64,000 bases of DNA from positions 25,654-89,653 of the forward strand of contig CAJWQJ010000006.1 of NCBI GenBank assembly GCA_913045315.1, given 5' to 3'. Below the pieces are notes generated by a model. That model was not told the DNA's origin. It worked only from the letters and a program-made list of their open reading frames with translations, and ran no database searches. This document shows positions 43,017 to 52,416 of this stretch, one piece after another. The position numbers and the translations under genes were made by a program. The stretch is from an uncultured Chloroflexota bacterium. GTDB lineage: Bacteria; Chloroflexota; Dehalococcoidia; Lucifugimonadales; UBA1127. Within the stretch, counting starts at the first letter, position 1. Every line of letters begins with the position of its first letter.

Positions 43017-43859
43017 GTGAAGATATACAACAATATTGAACAACTGAGAGAAGCAATAAAAAACGCCGAAAGACCAATTGGACTTGTTCCAACTATGGGA
43101 TTTTTACATCAAGGCCACCTAGCACTAATAAATCAAGCTAAAAAATATAATAAAACAGTTATAGTTACAATTTTTGTCAACCCAACTCAATTTGGTCCCA
43201 ATGAAGACTACGAAAAGTATCCACGCGATATCGATCATGATATAAATTTGCTAAAAAGTTTGGAAACAAATTTTGTTTTCATTCCTGAAAGAGAATCCCT
43301 ATACACTGAAAATCACAATACTTGGGTTAATGTGGAAAAACTTGATGAAAAATTAGAAGGACATTTTAGGCCAAATCATTTCAAGGGAGTTGCAACAATT
43401 GTCCTTAAACTTCTAAATATAACTACTCCAGATAATGCATATTTTGGACAAAAAGATGCTCAACAGGTTCAAATAATAAAACAAATGGTTGCTGACCTAA
43501 ACTTGTCAATTAAAATAAACTCAATTCCAACAGTTCGAGAATATGACGGATTAGCACTTTCAAGTAGAAATGTTTACTTAACTAAGGACGAACGAAAATC
43601 CGCAAAAGAAATATACCAGAGTTTACTATTAGCACAAACGTTATTTGAAAAAGGTATAAATAATGCCGAAATTATAAAGAAAAATGTATCAGATCACATA
43701 ATAAAAAATATCAAAAACTCCAAAATAGATTATGTAAGCATCACTCAGGAATCATCTTTAGAAGATTTACAGACCATCAAAGATTCAGCACTACTATCAA
43801 TTGCAGTTCATGTGGGAAAAACTAGATTAATAGATAATTTAATCCTGAGCAAAAAATGA
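43017..43859 (+). CDS. panC: Pantothenate synthetase
   Basis: This 280-residue HIGH-superfamily ligase joins pantoate and beta-alanine with ATP. LVPTMGFLHQGHLALINQAK, IFVNPTQFGPNEDYEKYPR, YFGQKDAQQVQIIKQMV and LSSRNVYLTKDER are the standard motifs. The start is GTG 43017, without a strong ribosome-binding site; 19 nt follow the panB stop, so coupling is possible. Its stop overlaps the next small gene by 4 bases. Confidence 0.96.
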   Translation: MKIYNNIEQLREAIKNAERPIGLVPTMGFLHQGHLALINQAKKYNKTVIVTIFVNPTQFGPNEDYEKYPRDIDHDINLLKSLETNFVFIPERESLYTENHNTWVNVEKLDEKLEGHFRPNHFKGVATIVLKLLNITTPDNAYFGQKDAQQVQIIKQMVADLNLSIKINSIPTVREYDGLALSSRNVYLTKDERKSAKEIYQSLLLAQTLFEKGINNAEIIKKNVSDHIIKNIKNSKIDYVSITQESSLEDLQTIKDSALLSIAVHVGKTRLIDNLILSKK

Positions 43860-44191
43860 TGTTTTCAAAATATTCTTATAAAAAAATTTCTGAACTACAA
43901 ATCAAATTACAATTCATCGAAACTCAAATGGTCGAACTGCAAAAAAAATACGAAGATACTTCAAGAGAAATCCATTCAATTGTCACATTGCTACCTATGT
44001 TAGAAAAATGGGGGCTATTAGTTGAAAATTGTAACAATTGGATCAGTATATGCAGATCATTAGGGCTAACAAATAAAACTGTAAATGGTCATCGAATGAT
44101 AAAAAATAGTGATGAGACACTTCACATCCTATTACATAAAACATTATTCAATACTTACTGCTCTATTGATAAGGTCACGTATTCAGAATAA
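43856..44191 (+). CDS. Hypothetical protein overlapping panC
   Basis: This 111-residue protein starts inside the panC end (ATGATG with overlapping TGA). Residues ~10-45 form a likely coiled coil (LQIKLQFIETQMVELQKKY, alternating hydrophobic). Three Cys and a C-terminal helical part follow. It has no recognised family. The 4-base overlap implies it is translated with panC, so it may be a small partner of pantothenate metabolism or a passenger. It ends 21 nt from the convergent truB gene. Confidence 0.6.
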   Translation: MMFSKYSYKKISELQIKLQFIETQMVELQKKYEDTSREIHSIVTLLPMLEKWGLLVENCNNWISICRSLGLTNKTVNGHRMIKNSDETLHILLHKTLFNTYCSIDKVTYSE

Positions 44192-44212
44192 ATAAAAGAA
44201 ACTTAAAATAAA

Positions 44213-45112
44213 TTAACTACTAAAAACCTTAAAAGGTAACAGGAGTTTTTTTATTGCATTATATTTACCTATGGCAAAAAAATCACAACTTTCATTATAA
44301 ATACGAAGGTGTTCATCATCTCTAAATTTTAGAGAATCGTTGAAAAGTGAAACTGGTTTTCCCATTTTAAAGTTAGATTCCTGATTTGTGTTAAGTGATA
44401 AACTTCTTAATCGTTTTACAACCTCATCCATAGGTTTAATAATCTGAGGAAATAAATCTTGAAAATTATATCTTTTCAATTCGTTTAAGGCCACTGAATT
44501 TAATAACTTAAACGGGCCAACTTTTAATCGTGTCAGATTCAAAACATGTGCACCACAACCTATATATTCCCCTAGATCATTAGCTAATGATCTAACATAG
44601 AATCCACGGGAACAAGTAATCCTGAAGTCAACATCAGGTGGTTGAAATCTTTCTAAAGAAATCGAATGAACTTTAACTAAACGTGGATTAAGATCAAATT
44701 CAACGCCTGCTCTAGCTAAATCATAAGATCTTCTACCCTTAAATTTCAGTGCACTAAACTTAGGAGGTTTTTGGTATATCCAACCTGTAAATCTTGGTAA
44801 CGATTTCTCGATTATCTCTTGAGTAATATATGAGTAATTATTTTTGGCAACGATTGCACCAGTACAATCATATGTATCAGTAATCTCCCCTAAACGAAAA
44901 GTTGCTAAATATTCCTTGTTTTCATCAAGTAAATATTCCATTAGTCGAGTTGCTTTTCCTAAACCAATAGGAAGCACACCATTAGCCATAGGATCCAATG
45001 TTCCACCATGTCCAATCTTTTGACGATCAATCAGCCGTTTAATATCTCGGATAACATCTGCAGATGTATACCCAATAGGTTTATCTACAATAATGAACCC
45101 ATCCAAAGACAA
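44213..45112 (-). CDS. truB: tRNA pseudouridine(55) synthase
   Basis: This ~299-residue enzyme makes pseudouridine 55 in the tRNA T loop. GFIIVDKPIGYTSADVIRDI, KIGHGGTLDPMANGVLPIGLGKATRL (the catalytic Asp in TLDP) and YDLARAGVEF, then CSRGFYVRSLANDLG are typical. The start is uncertain between GTG 45124 and TTG 45112; I use TTG because it lies one base past the rbfA stop and fits the family N-terminus better. It is the last gene of the nusA-infB unit. Confidence 0.95.
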   Translation of the reverse strand: MSLDGFIIVDKPIGYTSADVIRDIKRLIDRQKIGHGGTLDPMANGVLPIGLGKATRLMEYLLDENKEYLATFRLGEITDTYDCTGAIVAKNNYSYITQEIIEKSLPRFTGWIYQKPPKFSALKFKGRRSYDLARAGVEFDLNPRLVKVHSISLERFQPPDVDFRITCSRGFYVRSLANDLGEYIGCGAHVLNLTRLKVGPFKLLNSVALNELKRYNFQDLFPQIIKPMDEVVKRLRSLSLNTNQESNFKMGKPVSLFNDSLKFRDDEHLRIYNESCDFFAIGKYNAIKKLLLPFKVFSS

Positions 45113-45113
45113 T

Positions 45114-45479
45114 TTAAGAATCACCTTCGACTAAATTCTTACTATTATTTAAATTTAAAATATCAAGAATTTTTTGAGAATCATCGATAGAAGTATCAAG
45201 TTTAAAAACAAGTTCAGGAATTTTTCTCACTCTCAATTTCATTCCCAAATGCCTTCGAATAAAATTAGAAGCTTTATTTAAAATTACAATTGTCTCATTC
45301 TTCTTATCATCATCATCCATAACACTAACAGTAATAATTGAACGAGAAAAATCCCGGGAAGTGAAAACATTAGTTACCGTAGTTATAGAAGAAACTCTAG
45401 GATCATTTAGTACGTGAAGGAACAAAGATCCAATCTCATCACGAATAGCATCGTTAATTTTCTCTAGTCTACGAGTCAT
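45114..45479 (-). CDS. rbfA: Ribosome-binding factor A
   Basis: This 121-residue protein helps 30S maturation. TRRLEKINDAIRDEIGSLFL, LNDPRVSSITTVTNVFTSRD and RHLGMKLRVRKIPELVFKLD, then STDDSQ-like (DTSIDDSQKI) are diagnostic. ATG 45479 is preceded by GAGG at 6 bases; TTG upstream is rejected. It lies 21 nt after infB and directly before truB. Confidence 0.94.
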   Translation of the reverse strand: MTRRLEKINDAIRDEIGSLFLHVLNDPRVSSITTVTNVFTSRDFSRSIITVSVMDDDDKKNETIVILNKASNFIRRHLGMKLRVRKIPELVFKLDTSIDDSQKILDILNLNNSKNLVEGDS

Positions 45480-45512
45480 ACTAAACCTCAAGAAATTCAG
45501 TCAAAAAACTTT

Positions 45513-47261
45513 TTACGACCCATCAACTATATGGAATGCTTGGAGAACATCATCTTCTTGAAAATCAGTATAACCTTCGACTACTATGCCACATTCAAGC
45601 CCTGAAGTTACTTCTCTAACATCATTTTGAAAATGTTTAAGACTTGCTATTGGTCCTTCATGTAATACTTGATTATCCCGAGTTACTCGAATTGTAGAAT
45701 TTCGTCTTATTACTCCATCAAGAACGTGACATCCAGCAACTTTAATTCTACGACCTACAGGGAAGATTGCTCTAACCACAGCATATCCATCCTCTACTAC
45801 TTTAGGCCCATCCTGAAGAAGTCCTTGTACAGCATTTTCCAAATCTTCCTGAAGTTTATATATAACATCATACTGTCGAATTTCAATCTTATTTTGTTCA
45901 GATAATATTTCAGCACCAGGTTCTATCCTAGTATTGAAACCAACTATAACTGCACCAGAAGCAGTTGCGAGTAAAATATCAGTATCGGTAATTGAACCCG
46001 CATCAATTCTTAAAATTTTCAATTGCACATTCTCCGAAGAAAGTTCAGAAAGTACATTTTTTATTGCATCCACACTTCCTTGAACATCACATTTTACAAT
46101 AAGAAATAATTCCTTTATTTCACCAGACTGAATTCTATTAGACATTTCCCCAAGTGATGCAATAGCTTTAAAACGATCATCTGTTAATTTCTGTTCAGCA
46201 GTATAACGAGCTAACTGTTCATTTTCTGCAACAATAAATGTATCTCCCGCATCTGGTATCTGGTTAAGTCCCAGAACTAAAACAGGCATGGAAGGACCAG
46301 CAAGATCAATATTCATAAAATCATTTCCATACATAGCTTTAATTTTCCCATAAGTAGTGCCGGCAACAATTACACTTCCTACCGATATTTCGCCATGTTG
46401 AACTAATAAAGTAGCTAATGGTCCTCTGCTTCTGTCTAAACGAGATTCAATTACAATTCCCGAAGCTGTCCCGGTTACATCTGCCTTAAGTTCTTCCAAT
46501 TCTGCCAAAGCTAATATATTTTGAAGCAACGTATCTACCCCTTCACGACTTTTCGCGGATACAGGAACAACAATAGTATCTCCTCCCCACGCTTCAGGTA
46601 ACAATTCATGTTCAGATATTTGCCGATAAATTTGATCAATATTAGAATCAGGCAAATCCATCTTATTAGCTGCAACAATTATAGGAACATTTGCAGCCTT
46701 AGCATGATCAATTGCCTCTCGTGTTTGTGGCATAACTCCATCATCGGCTGCTATAACAAGCACAACTACATCTGTAGCACTAGCACCTCTAGCCCTCATA
46801 TTGGTGAAAGCTTTATGACCTGGAGTGTCAAGAAAGGTAATCATATTCCCTTCATATTCCACCCTATATGCTCCTATATGCTGTGTTATGCCTCCAAATT
46901 CTTGATCAACTACATTTTCATTTCTAATAGCATCAAGTAGTGTAGTTTTTCCATGATCAACATGTCCAAGCATAGCAACAACTGGAGAACGTTCCACTAA
47001 ATTAGCAGGATCAATATTTACTTTTGAACTTTCATATTTATTGCTTCCATAAGTGGGTTTCCGTACTTTATAACCCATATTAGTAGCAACAATAGCAGCA
47101 GTCTCAAAATCCAATATCTCATTGAGATTTGCCATGATTCCAGATCTCATCAATTGCTTGATAACATCAATTGGATCTGAATCCATAATCTCAGCTAAAT
47201 GGCTAACCATTACCGCTGATGGTATTTCAATTGAAGTATTTAAATCCCCAGACTGAGTCAA
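45513..47261 (-). CDS. infB: Translation initiation factor IF-2, short form
   Basis: This 582-residue GTPase places fMet-tRNA on the ribosome. Its G motifs are VAMLGHVDHGKTTLLDAI, FLDTPGHKAFTNMRARGA, and ANKMDLPDSN. C-terminal domains C1 and C2 follow, with YGNDF and SLKHFQNDVREVTSGLECGI. The N-terminal region before the G domain is only about 90 residues, far shorter than the ~300-400 of many bacterial IF-2 proteins, and contains one IF-2N module. TTG start with GAGG 6 bases upstream. It lies 20 nt after ylxR. Confidence 0.96.
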   Translation of the reverse strand: MTQSGDLNTSIEIPSAVMVSHLAEIMDSDPIDVIKQLMRSGIMANLNEILDFETAAIVATNMGYKVRKPTYGSNKYESSKVNIDPANLVERSPVVAMLGHVDHGKTTLLDAIRNENVVDQEFGGITQHIGAYRVEYEGNMITFLDTPGHKAFTNMRARGASATDVVVLVIAADDGVMPQTREAIDHAKAANVPIIVAANKMDLPDSNIDQIYRQISEHELLPEAWGGDTIVVPVSAKSREGVDTLLQNILALAELEELKADVTGTASGIVIESRLDRSRGPLATLLVQHGEISVGSVIVAGTTYGKIKAMYGNDFMNIDLAGPSMPVLVLGLNQIPDAGDTFIVAENEQLARYTAEQKLTDDRFKAIASLGEMSNRIQSGEIKELFLIVKCDVQGSVDAIKNVLSELSSENVQLKILRIDAGSITDTDILLATASGAVIVGFNTRIEPGAEILSEQNKIEIRQYDVIYKLQEDLENAVQGLLQDGPKVVEDGYAVVRAIFPVGRRIKVAGCHVLDGVIRRNSTIRVTRDNQVLHEGPIASLKHFQNDVREVTSGLECGIVVEGYTDFQEDDVLQAFHIVDGS

Positions 47262-47280
47262 AATAACCTCACAGACGTGT

Positions 47281-47547
47281 TCAAATAGATTTAGAAAATT
47301 CGATTAACATTTTAGCATCCTCAGAAGAAATTGACGAACCTATTTTTTTGCCAACCAGTTCTTTAGATATACCAATATCCCAGCAATTTTTATCGTAACA
47401 GAGGTATACACCTCGACCATTCATTTTTCCAAGAATATCAACCACAACAGAGCCACTTGAGTTAGAAACTATACGAATCAAAGAAGATTTATTTCGTTTG
47501 ATTCCACAACTAATACATGTTCTTTGTGGAACATGCCGAATATTCAT
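47281..47547 (-). CDS. YlxR-family (DUF448) RNA-binding protein
   Basis: This 88-residue protein has RHVPQRTCISCGIKRNKSSL and GRGVYLCYD, the paired features of YlxR between nusA and infB. YlxR relatives bind RNA and in some bacteria modulate RNase P. The start ATG 47547 follows GGGAGG; a GTG upstream would overlap the ribosome-binding site. It lies 24 nt after nusA in the usual order. Confidence 0.9.
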   Translation of the reverse strand: MNIRHVPQRTCISCGIKRNKSSLIRIVSNSSGSVVVDILGKMNGRGVYLCYDKNCWDIGISKELVGKKIGSSISSEDAKMLIEFSKSI

Positions 47548-47571
47548 AAGATCGAGCACCTCCCAAAAACC

Positions 47572-49095
47572 TCATAACTCAGGCTCAGAAGATCTGTCTC
47601 TTCTTGATTTTTTATTTCCTCTACGTCCTCGCGAATCTCCACGTCCTCGATCAGGAAGTATATCTTCAGCAAACCGAAGTGCTGATGGCTCAGCTTGGTC
47701 AGTATTATCTGGTAAAACCCATATGGAATCATCATCTGGAGAAATGATTTCTTCAGAATCTTCTTGAACAGAATCTATTTCAGAATCTTCCAAACTCTTT
47801 ATAAGTTCTGTGTCTGGATCTAGATCTTCTATACCAAGTTCAGCCAATTCACTGGCTATATCTGCAGAATCTATAGGTGAAACTACCAATTCTTCAATAC
47901 TAGGAGATTCATCCGGAACAGTAGTAGAAGTTTCTATGTCGGATATAATTTCTTCAATAGTCTCAGCTTCAATAGTCTCTATTTCTATCTCAGACTCAGA
48001 AATTTCTTTAACACTAGATTCGGTAGATTCAGTTGATTGTTCCAATAAAGCTAATTGTTCTTCATATTCTGATTGACTTTTAATTTCGATTTTCCAACCA
48101 GTAAGTCTCGCTGTTAAACGAGCATTTTGGCCTTCTTTACCTATAGCAAGGGACAATTGCCTATCTGGCACTACTACTTTTGCCAATCTTTCTTCAGGAT
48201 CAGAATCAACGTACAAAACCTGAGCAGGGCTTAGTGCACTCGCAAGAAAAGTACCTGTATTTTCACTCCACTGGACAACATCAATTTTTTCGCCTTGTAA
48301 TTCATTTACAATTGTTTGAATCCTGAATCCTCGAAGCCCTACACAAGAACCAACTGGATCAACTCCTTCTTGAGCAGTGAAAACAGCAACTTTTGTTCTA
48401 GAACCTGGTTCCCTAGCTACTGCTCTAATTTCAACTATTCCTTTTTGAATTTCTGGAACTTCTCTTTCAAAAAGACGTGTTACTAAATCTCTATGTGAAC
48501 GCGATAGTATTACTTCCGGGCCTCTACCAGCAGTAGCAACATCTACTAGGTAAAACTGCATAGTAGTTCCAATTCGAACTTTTTCATAAGAAACCTGTTC
48601 TTCTCTAGGAAGAATTGCTTCAGTCTTACCCAGTCCTATAACTATGTTCGGTGATTCAATCCTTTCAACTCGTCCAGGAAGTATTTCTCCAATTCTGCCA
48701 ACATATTCCTCAAGAACAAGTTCACGTTCAGCCTCACGTAAGCGTTGTAGAACAACTTGTTTCGCAGTTTGAGCCGCTATTCTGCCCATAGATTGAAAAG
48801 GAGCATCAACAATTATTACATCACCTAGAGCAGCTTCCGGATTAACCTTTAAAGCATCCTTTAACGTAATTTCCCGTTTTTCATCCTCAACTTTTTCACT
48901 TACAACCTGCTGCACATAAACGTCTATGGTGCCTGCTCCAGGATTAAGCCGAACTGTTATATCATATCCATCAGTATATACATCTTTTTTGTAAGCTGAG
49001 ACCAAAGCATCTTCTACTGCGGCTAATACTTTGGTTTGGGGAAGTCCACGCTCAGACATTAACTGGGTCACGGCGATAAGAAAATCACTTTTCAT
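47572..49095 (-). CDS. nusA: Transcription termination/antitermination factor NusA with long acidic tail
   Basis: This ~507-residue protein has the NusA N-terminal domain, S1 ([20 protein letters not shown]) and two KH domains ([17 protein letters not shown] and [20 protein letters not shown]). After about residue 350 it runs into an acidic Glu/Ser/Ile tail of ~140 residues ending in a basic Arg/Lys stretch ([19 protein letters not shown]). The ATG at 49095 is preceded by GGAGGGTG. The usual upstream gene rimP is absent here; pepA lies upstream instead. The tail length is unusual and may bind other factors. Confidence 0.94.
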   Translation of the reverse strand: MKSDFLIAVTQLMSERGLPQTKVLAAVEDALVSAYKKDVYTDGYDITVRLNPGAGTIDVYVQQVVSEKVEDEKREITLKDALKVNPEAALGDVIIVDAPFQSMGRIAAQTAKQVVLQRLREAERELVLEEYVGRIGEILPGRVERIESPNIVIGLGKTEAILPREEQVSYEKVRIGTTMQFYLVDVATAGRGPEVILSRSHRDLVTRLFEREVPEIQKGIVEIRAVAREPGSRTKVAVFTAQEGVDPVGSCVGLRGFRIQTIVNELQGEKIDVVQWSENTGTFLASALSPAQVLYVDSDPEERLAKVVVPDRQLSLAIGKEGQNARLTARLTGWKIEIKSQSEYEEQLALLEQSTESTESSVKEISESEIEIETIEAETIEEIISDIETSTTVPDESPSIEELVVSPIDSADIASELAELGIEDLDPDTELIKSLEDSEIDSVQEDSEEIISPDDDSIWVLPDNTDQAEPSALRFAEDILPDRGRGDSRGRRGNKKSRRDRSSEPEL

Positions 49096-49282
49096 CGTCT
49101 TATCACCCTCCATATCCAGTTGTAAAAGTCTTTTGAAACAAAGAAAGTGGGTCATTGCCCACTTACTATCAACGATACATTATCAAGTACGATTAACTAC
49201 CAATATTATACCATCTTTAACCTATAATTTGCAACAAAATATAAGATCGTATTTACTAGTGAATACGAAGTAGTGTTTAAAT

Positions 49283-50779
49283 CTACTCCATACTCAAAGC
49301 TAGTTTTACCAATGTGCAAACTGGAAAACCAGTTGATCCCTTTGTAAAATAACCAGAATCTTTCTCAGTCATTGCCATTCCAGCTATATCCATATGCACC
49401 CAAGGTACTTCGGCAGCAAATTCTCCAATAAAATGTGCTGCAGTTATTGCTCCTGCAAGACGTCCACCAGTATTTTTAATATCAGCTACGTCACTTTTAT
49501 TAAAATCTTTATATTCTTCGTCCATTGGCATCTGCCAAAATTTTTCACCAGCTTGTTCAGATGCCTTGATAACCAATTCCATTAAATCCTGATTGTTCCC
49601 AAATAGTCCTCCACGAACATTTCCCAATGCCATATGCATTGCACCAGTAAGTGTAGCAACATCAATAATGTTTTCAACGTTTCTTTCTATTACGTAACTA
49701 ACAGCGTCTGCTAATGTAAGTCTACCTTCTGCATCAGTATTTTCTACTTCTATACTCTTTCCATTCATTGATATGACAATATCTCCAGGTTTTGTTGCTT
49801 TGCTTCCAGGCATATTCTCAGTAGCTGGCAAAATAGCTAGGATATTAATCTTTGGCTTTAGTAATGCTATCGCATTTATTGCACCTAAAACTGATGCTCC
49901 TCCAGCCATGTCACTTTTCATTCGACTCATATCAGCTGCAGGCTTTAAAGAGATTCCACCTGTATCGAAAGTTACGCTCTTTCCAATGAAAGCTAAATTA
50001 TATTCGCTTTTATCAGGGTTCCCCCTATATTCAATAACAATAAATTTAGCTTCTTCAAAACTTCCTCTAGATACAGACAGATATGCTCCCATTGATTTTT
50101 CAGCACATTGGTTTTCATTCAATATTTCCATGCTGAGATTATTCTTCTCAGCCATTTCCTGAGCACGTTCCGAAAGTATAGTAGGTGTCATGTGGTTTCC
50201 GGGAGTATTAACTAAATCTCTAGCAAAAATAACTCCTTCCGCTATTGCTTGACCCTGATTTATTCCCTTCTGAAGTAAAGGAATTTTCGAGGAATCTTTT
50301 TCAACTATAGTAAATTCCTCAATAATTACTTCTGATTTTTTCACAAATTGGTCGTATCTATATAAACCAACGAGTAATCCTTGTGCAATCTCTTCGGCGC
50401 AATATTCAACTTCATGCCCCCCGATACCCACTCCATGAGCTATAGAGGCAATTTTCTTAACCTTTAAACCTCTTAAGTATCTTGATGTTTGAGCTGAGAC
50501 ATTTCTAATTACTTTGGGTGAAAAGTTTTCTGATTTACCTAATCCTACTACCAAAACCCTTTTTGAAGGGAGCTTATCATATGTGTGCAAAAGTAAATTC
50601 TCACCAAGTTTTCCAGAAAATTCACCACCTTCTATTAATTCAGATATAATATTTTCTAAAGAAGTATCTACCGAACCAGTTGCACCTCCAGGATTTTTTA
50701 CACCTTCAAAGAGATTAACTACGATTACATCAGCTTGGAATTTTTCTATTTCCCCTTCAATTACTTTGATGTTTAGCAT
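49283..50779 (-). CDS. pepA: Cytosol leucyl aminopeptidase
   Basis: This ~498-residue M17 enzyme cleaves N-terminal residues with two zinc or manganese ions. GKSVTFDTGGISLKPAADMS (Lys, Asp), MKSDMAGGASVLGAI and the NTDAEGRLTLADAVSY signature contain the metal ligands, and GNVRGGLFGNNQDL follows. The ATG at 50779 has AGGAGGGG 6-8 bases upstream; an earlier in-frame start would add 16 residues. It is 73 nt from gltX and 188 nt from nusA, where rimP would normally be. Confidence 0.95.
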   Translation of the reverse strand: MLNIKVIEGEIEKFQADVIVVNLFEGVKNPGGATGSVDTSLENIISELIEGGEFSGKLGENLLLHTYDKLPSKRVLVVGLGKSENFSPKVIRNVSAQTSRYLRGLKVKKIASIAHGVGIGGHEVEYCAEEIAQGLLVGLYRYDQFVKKSEVIIEEFTIVEKDSSKIPLLQKGINQGQAIAEGVIFARDLVNTPGNHMTPTILSERAQEMAEKNNLSMEILNENQCAEKSMGAYLSVSRGSFEEAKFIVIEYRGNPDKSEYNLAFIGKSVTFDTGGISLKPAADMSRMKSDMAGGASVLGAINAIALLKPKINILAILPATENMPGSKATKPGDIVISMNGKSIEVENTDAEGRLTLADAVSYVIERNVENIIDVATLTGAMHMALGNVRGGLFGNNQDLMELVIKASEQAGEKFWQMPMDEEYKDFNKSDVADIKNTGGRLAGAITAAHFIGEFAAEVPWVHMDIAGMAMTEKDSGYFTKGSTGFPVCTLVKLALSME

Positions 50780-50851
50780 TTCTGCCCCTCCTCTTTGTAA
50801 ACTATTGAAAATAAATCGAAGAAACAATTGAACCGATTAATGATCAATTCC

Positions 50852-52378
50852 CTACTCCGCACCAATTATGGACAATACGGCTTCCACTCTGTTACATGTT
50901 CTTTTCTTTCCAAGAACATGTAACATTTGAAATAATGGTGGAGAAGAAGGTCTTCCGGTGACCACTAAACGTAATAATCCAAATAATCGACCAGCCTTTA
51001 CATCTAAATTTTCAGCCAAAGTCCTCAACGTTTTTTCAATCACACCTAATTCCCAACTATTGATAGACCTAAATTCGCTAAGTACTGATTCTAAAGAACT
51101 TTTAATGTCATCAATTGTCCATTGATTCTGCTCCCATTCAACACCTTCATAATCAACAATATCAAGAAAAAATATTGATGTCATATAAGTCAACTCATCC
51201 AATGTTTTTATTCGTTCCTGAACCAAAACAAGAATTTGCCGCAAGTATTCTTTATCTATAGGTCGTTTGACATCGTCATGGAGGCCACCATCAATGAAAG
51301 TCCTTTCCAAATAAGGTAATGATCTTTCAAGTAAATCATCAATGGATAGCGCTCTTATATATGCACCATTCATCCAGTTTAGTTTATCAAAATCAAAAAT
51401 TGCCCCAGATTTTGTGACTCTATCCAAACTGAATGAATCTACAAGTTCATGATATGAAAAAAATTCCGTTTTATCATCCAATGCCCATCCAAGTAAGGCC
51501 ATAAAATTAATCATTGTTTCTGGCAACAATCCTTTTTTACGATACTCTAAAAGCGCAGTTGATCCATGGCGCTTGGATAACTTTGAACGATCAGTACCAA
51601 GAATCATAGGTAAATGAGCAAAGTTTGGAGCTTTCCAGCCAAACGCTTGGTATAAAAGAAGATGGCGTGGCGAACTTGATAACCATTCCTCGGCTCTTAA
51701 TACATGAGTTATATTCATAAGATGATCATCAACAACATTTGCAAAATGATAGGTTGGAAATCCGTCTGATTTAATTGCAATAAAATCATCTATCAAGTTA
51801 GGATCCCACGAAACATCATTACGAATTATATCATTCAGAACAATCAATTCATTTTGAGATCTTACATAGAACCTTAATATATGTGGTTGTCCCGATTCAG
51901 CTAGTTGAACTCTTTTTTGCTTATCCAAAGTTTTCAGACAATGACGATCATATTTTATTGGCTGCTTTAATAATTGATTCTCTTTTCTTAATTGATCCAA
52001 TCTTTCAGAACTACAAAAACAGTGGTAAAGCAACCCACTATCAATCAAGTTATTGGCGTGAATATTATATATATCTAGTCGCTGCGACTGAAAATAAGGC
52101 CCATAATCACCTGCACTTCCGCCTGCTTCATCATAAGGACCTTCGTCCCAATTAATCCCTAACCATTGGAGCGAACTAAGAATTTCCTCTACGGCACCTT
52201 CTGACTTTCTTCCTTGATCAGTATCCTCAATTCTTAAAATCATTTTCCCATTATTTGCTCGAGCAAATAGAAAATTAAATAAAGCAGTTCGAATATTTCC
52301 AATATGTGGAGATCCTGTAGGACTCGGGGCAAATCTTACTCTTACAGGGCTTATGCTTTGCAAACTTTCACCTACCAT
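50852..52378 (-). CDS. gltX: Glutamyl-tRNA synthetase
   Basis: This 508-residue class I synthetase has VRVRFAPSPTGSPHIGNIRT (HIGH region) and SKLSKRHGSTALLEYR (KMSKS region), with GWALDDKTEFFSYHEL between. The anticodon-binding helical domain is C-terminal. It charges tRNA-Glu, and may be non-discriminating if no GlnRS is present, which this window cannot show. The start is ATG 52378 with a weak ribosome-binding site; a TTG a few codons on has AGGTG just upstream and is an alternative. Confidence 0.95.
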   Translation of the reverse strand: MVGESLQSISPVRVRFAPSPTGSPHIGNIRTALFNFLFARANNGKMILRIEDTDQGRKSEGAVEEILSSLQWLGINWDEGPYDEAGGSAGDYGPYFQSQRLDIYNIHANNLIDSGLLYHCFCSSERLDQLRKENQLLKQPIKYDRHCLKTLDKQKRVQLAESGQPHILRFYVRSQNELIVLNDIIRNDVSWDPNLIDDFIAIKSDGFPTYHFANVVDDHLMNITHVLRAEEWLSSSPRHLLLYQAFGWKAPNFAHLPMILGTDRSKLSKRHGSTALLEYRKKGLLPETMINFMALLGWALDDKTEFFSYHELVDSFSLDRVTKSGAIFDFDKLNWMNGAYIRALSIDDLLERSLPYLERTFIDGGLHDDVKRPIDKEYLRQILVLVQERIKTLDELTYMTSIFFLDIVDYEGVEWEQNQWTIDDIKSSLESVLSEFRSINSWELGVIEKTLRTLAENLDVKAGRLFGLLRLVVTGRPSSPPLFQMLHVLGKKRTCNRVEAVLSIIGAE

Positions 52379-52416
52379 TATTAGACATCAGCAATGCTAC
52401 CAAGATAACCATAAAA

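Noticed and set aside
44227..44238. Terminator hairpin between panC-side genes and truB
   Set aside because: The ACCTT/AAGGT stem is only 5 bp, has no T-run in the right place and is inside the truB coding end.
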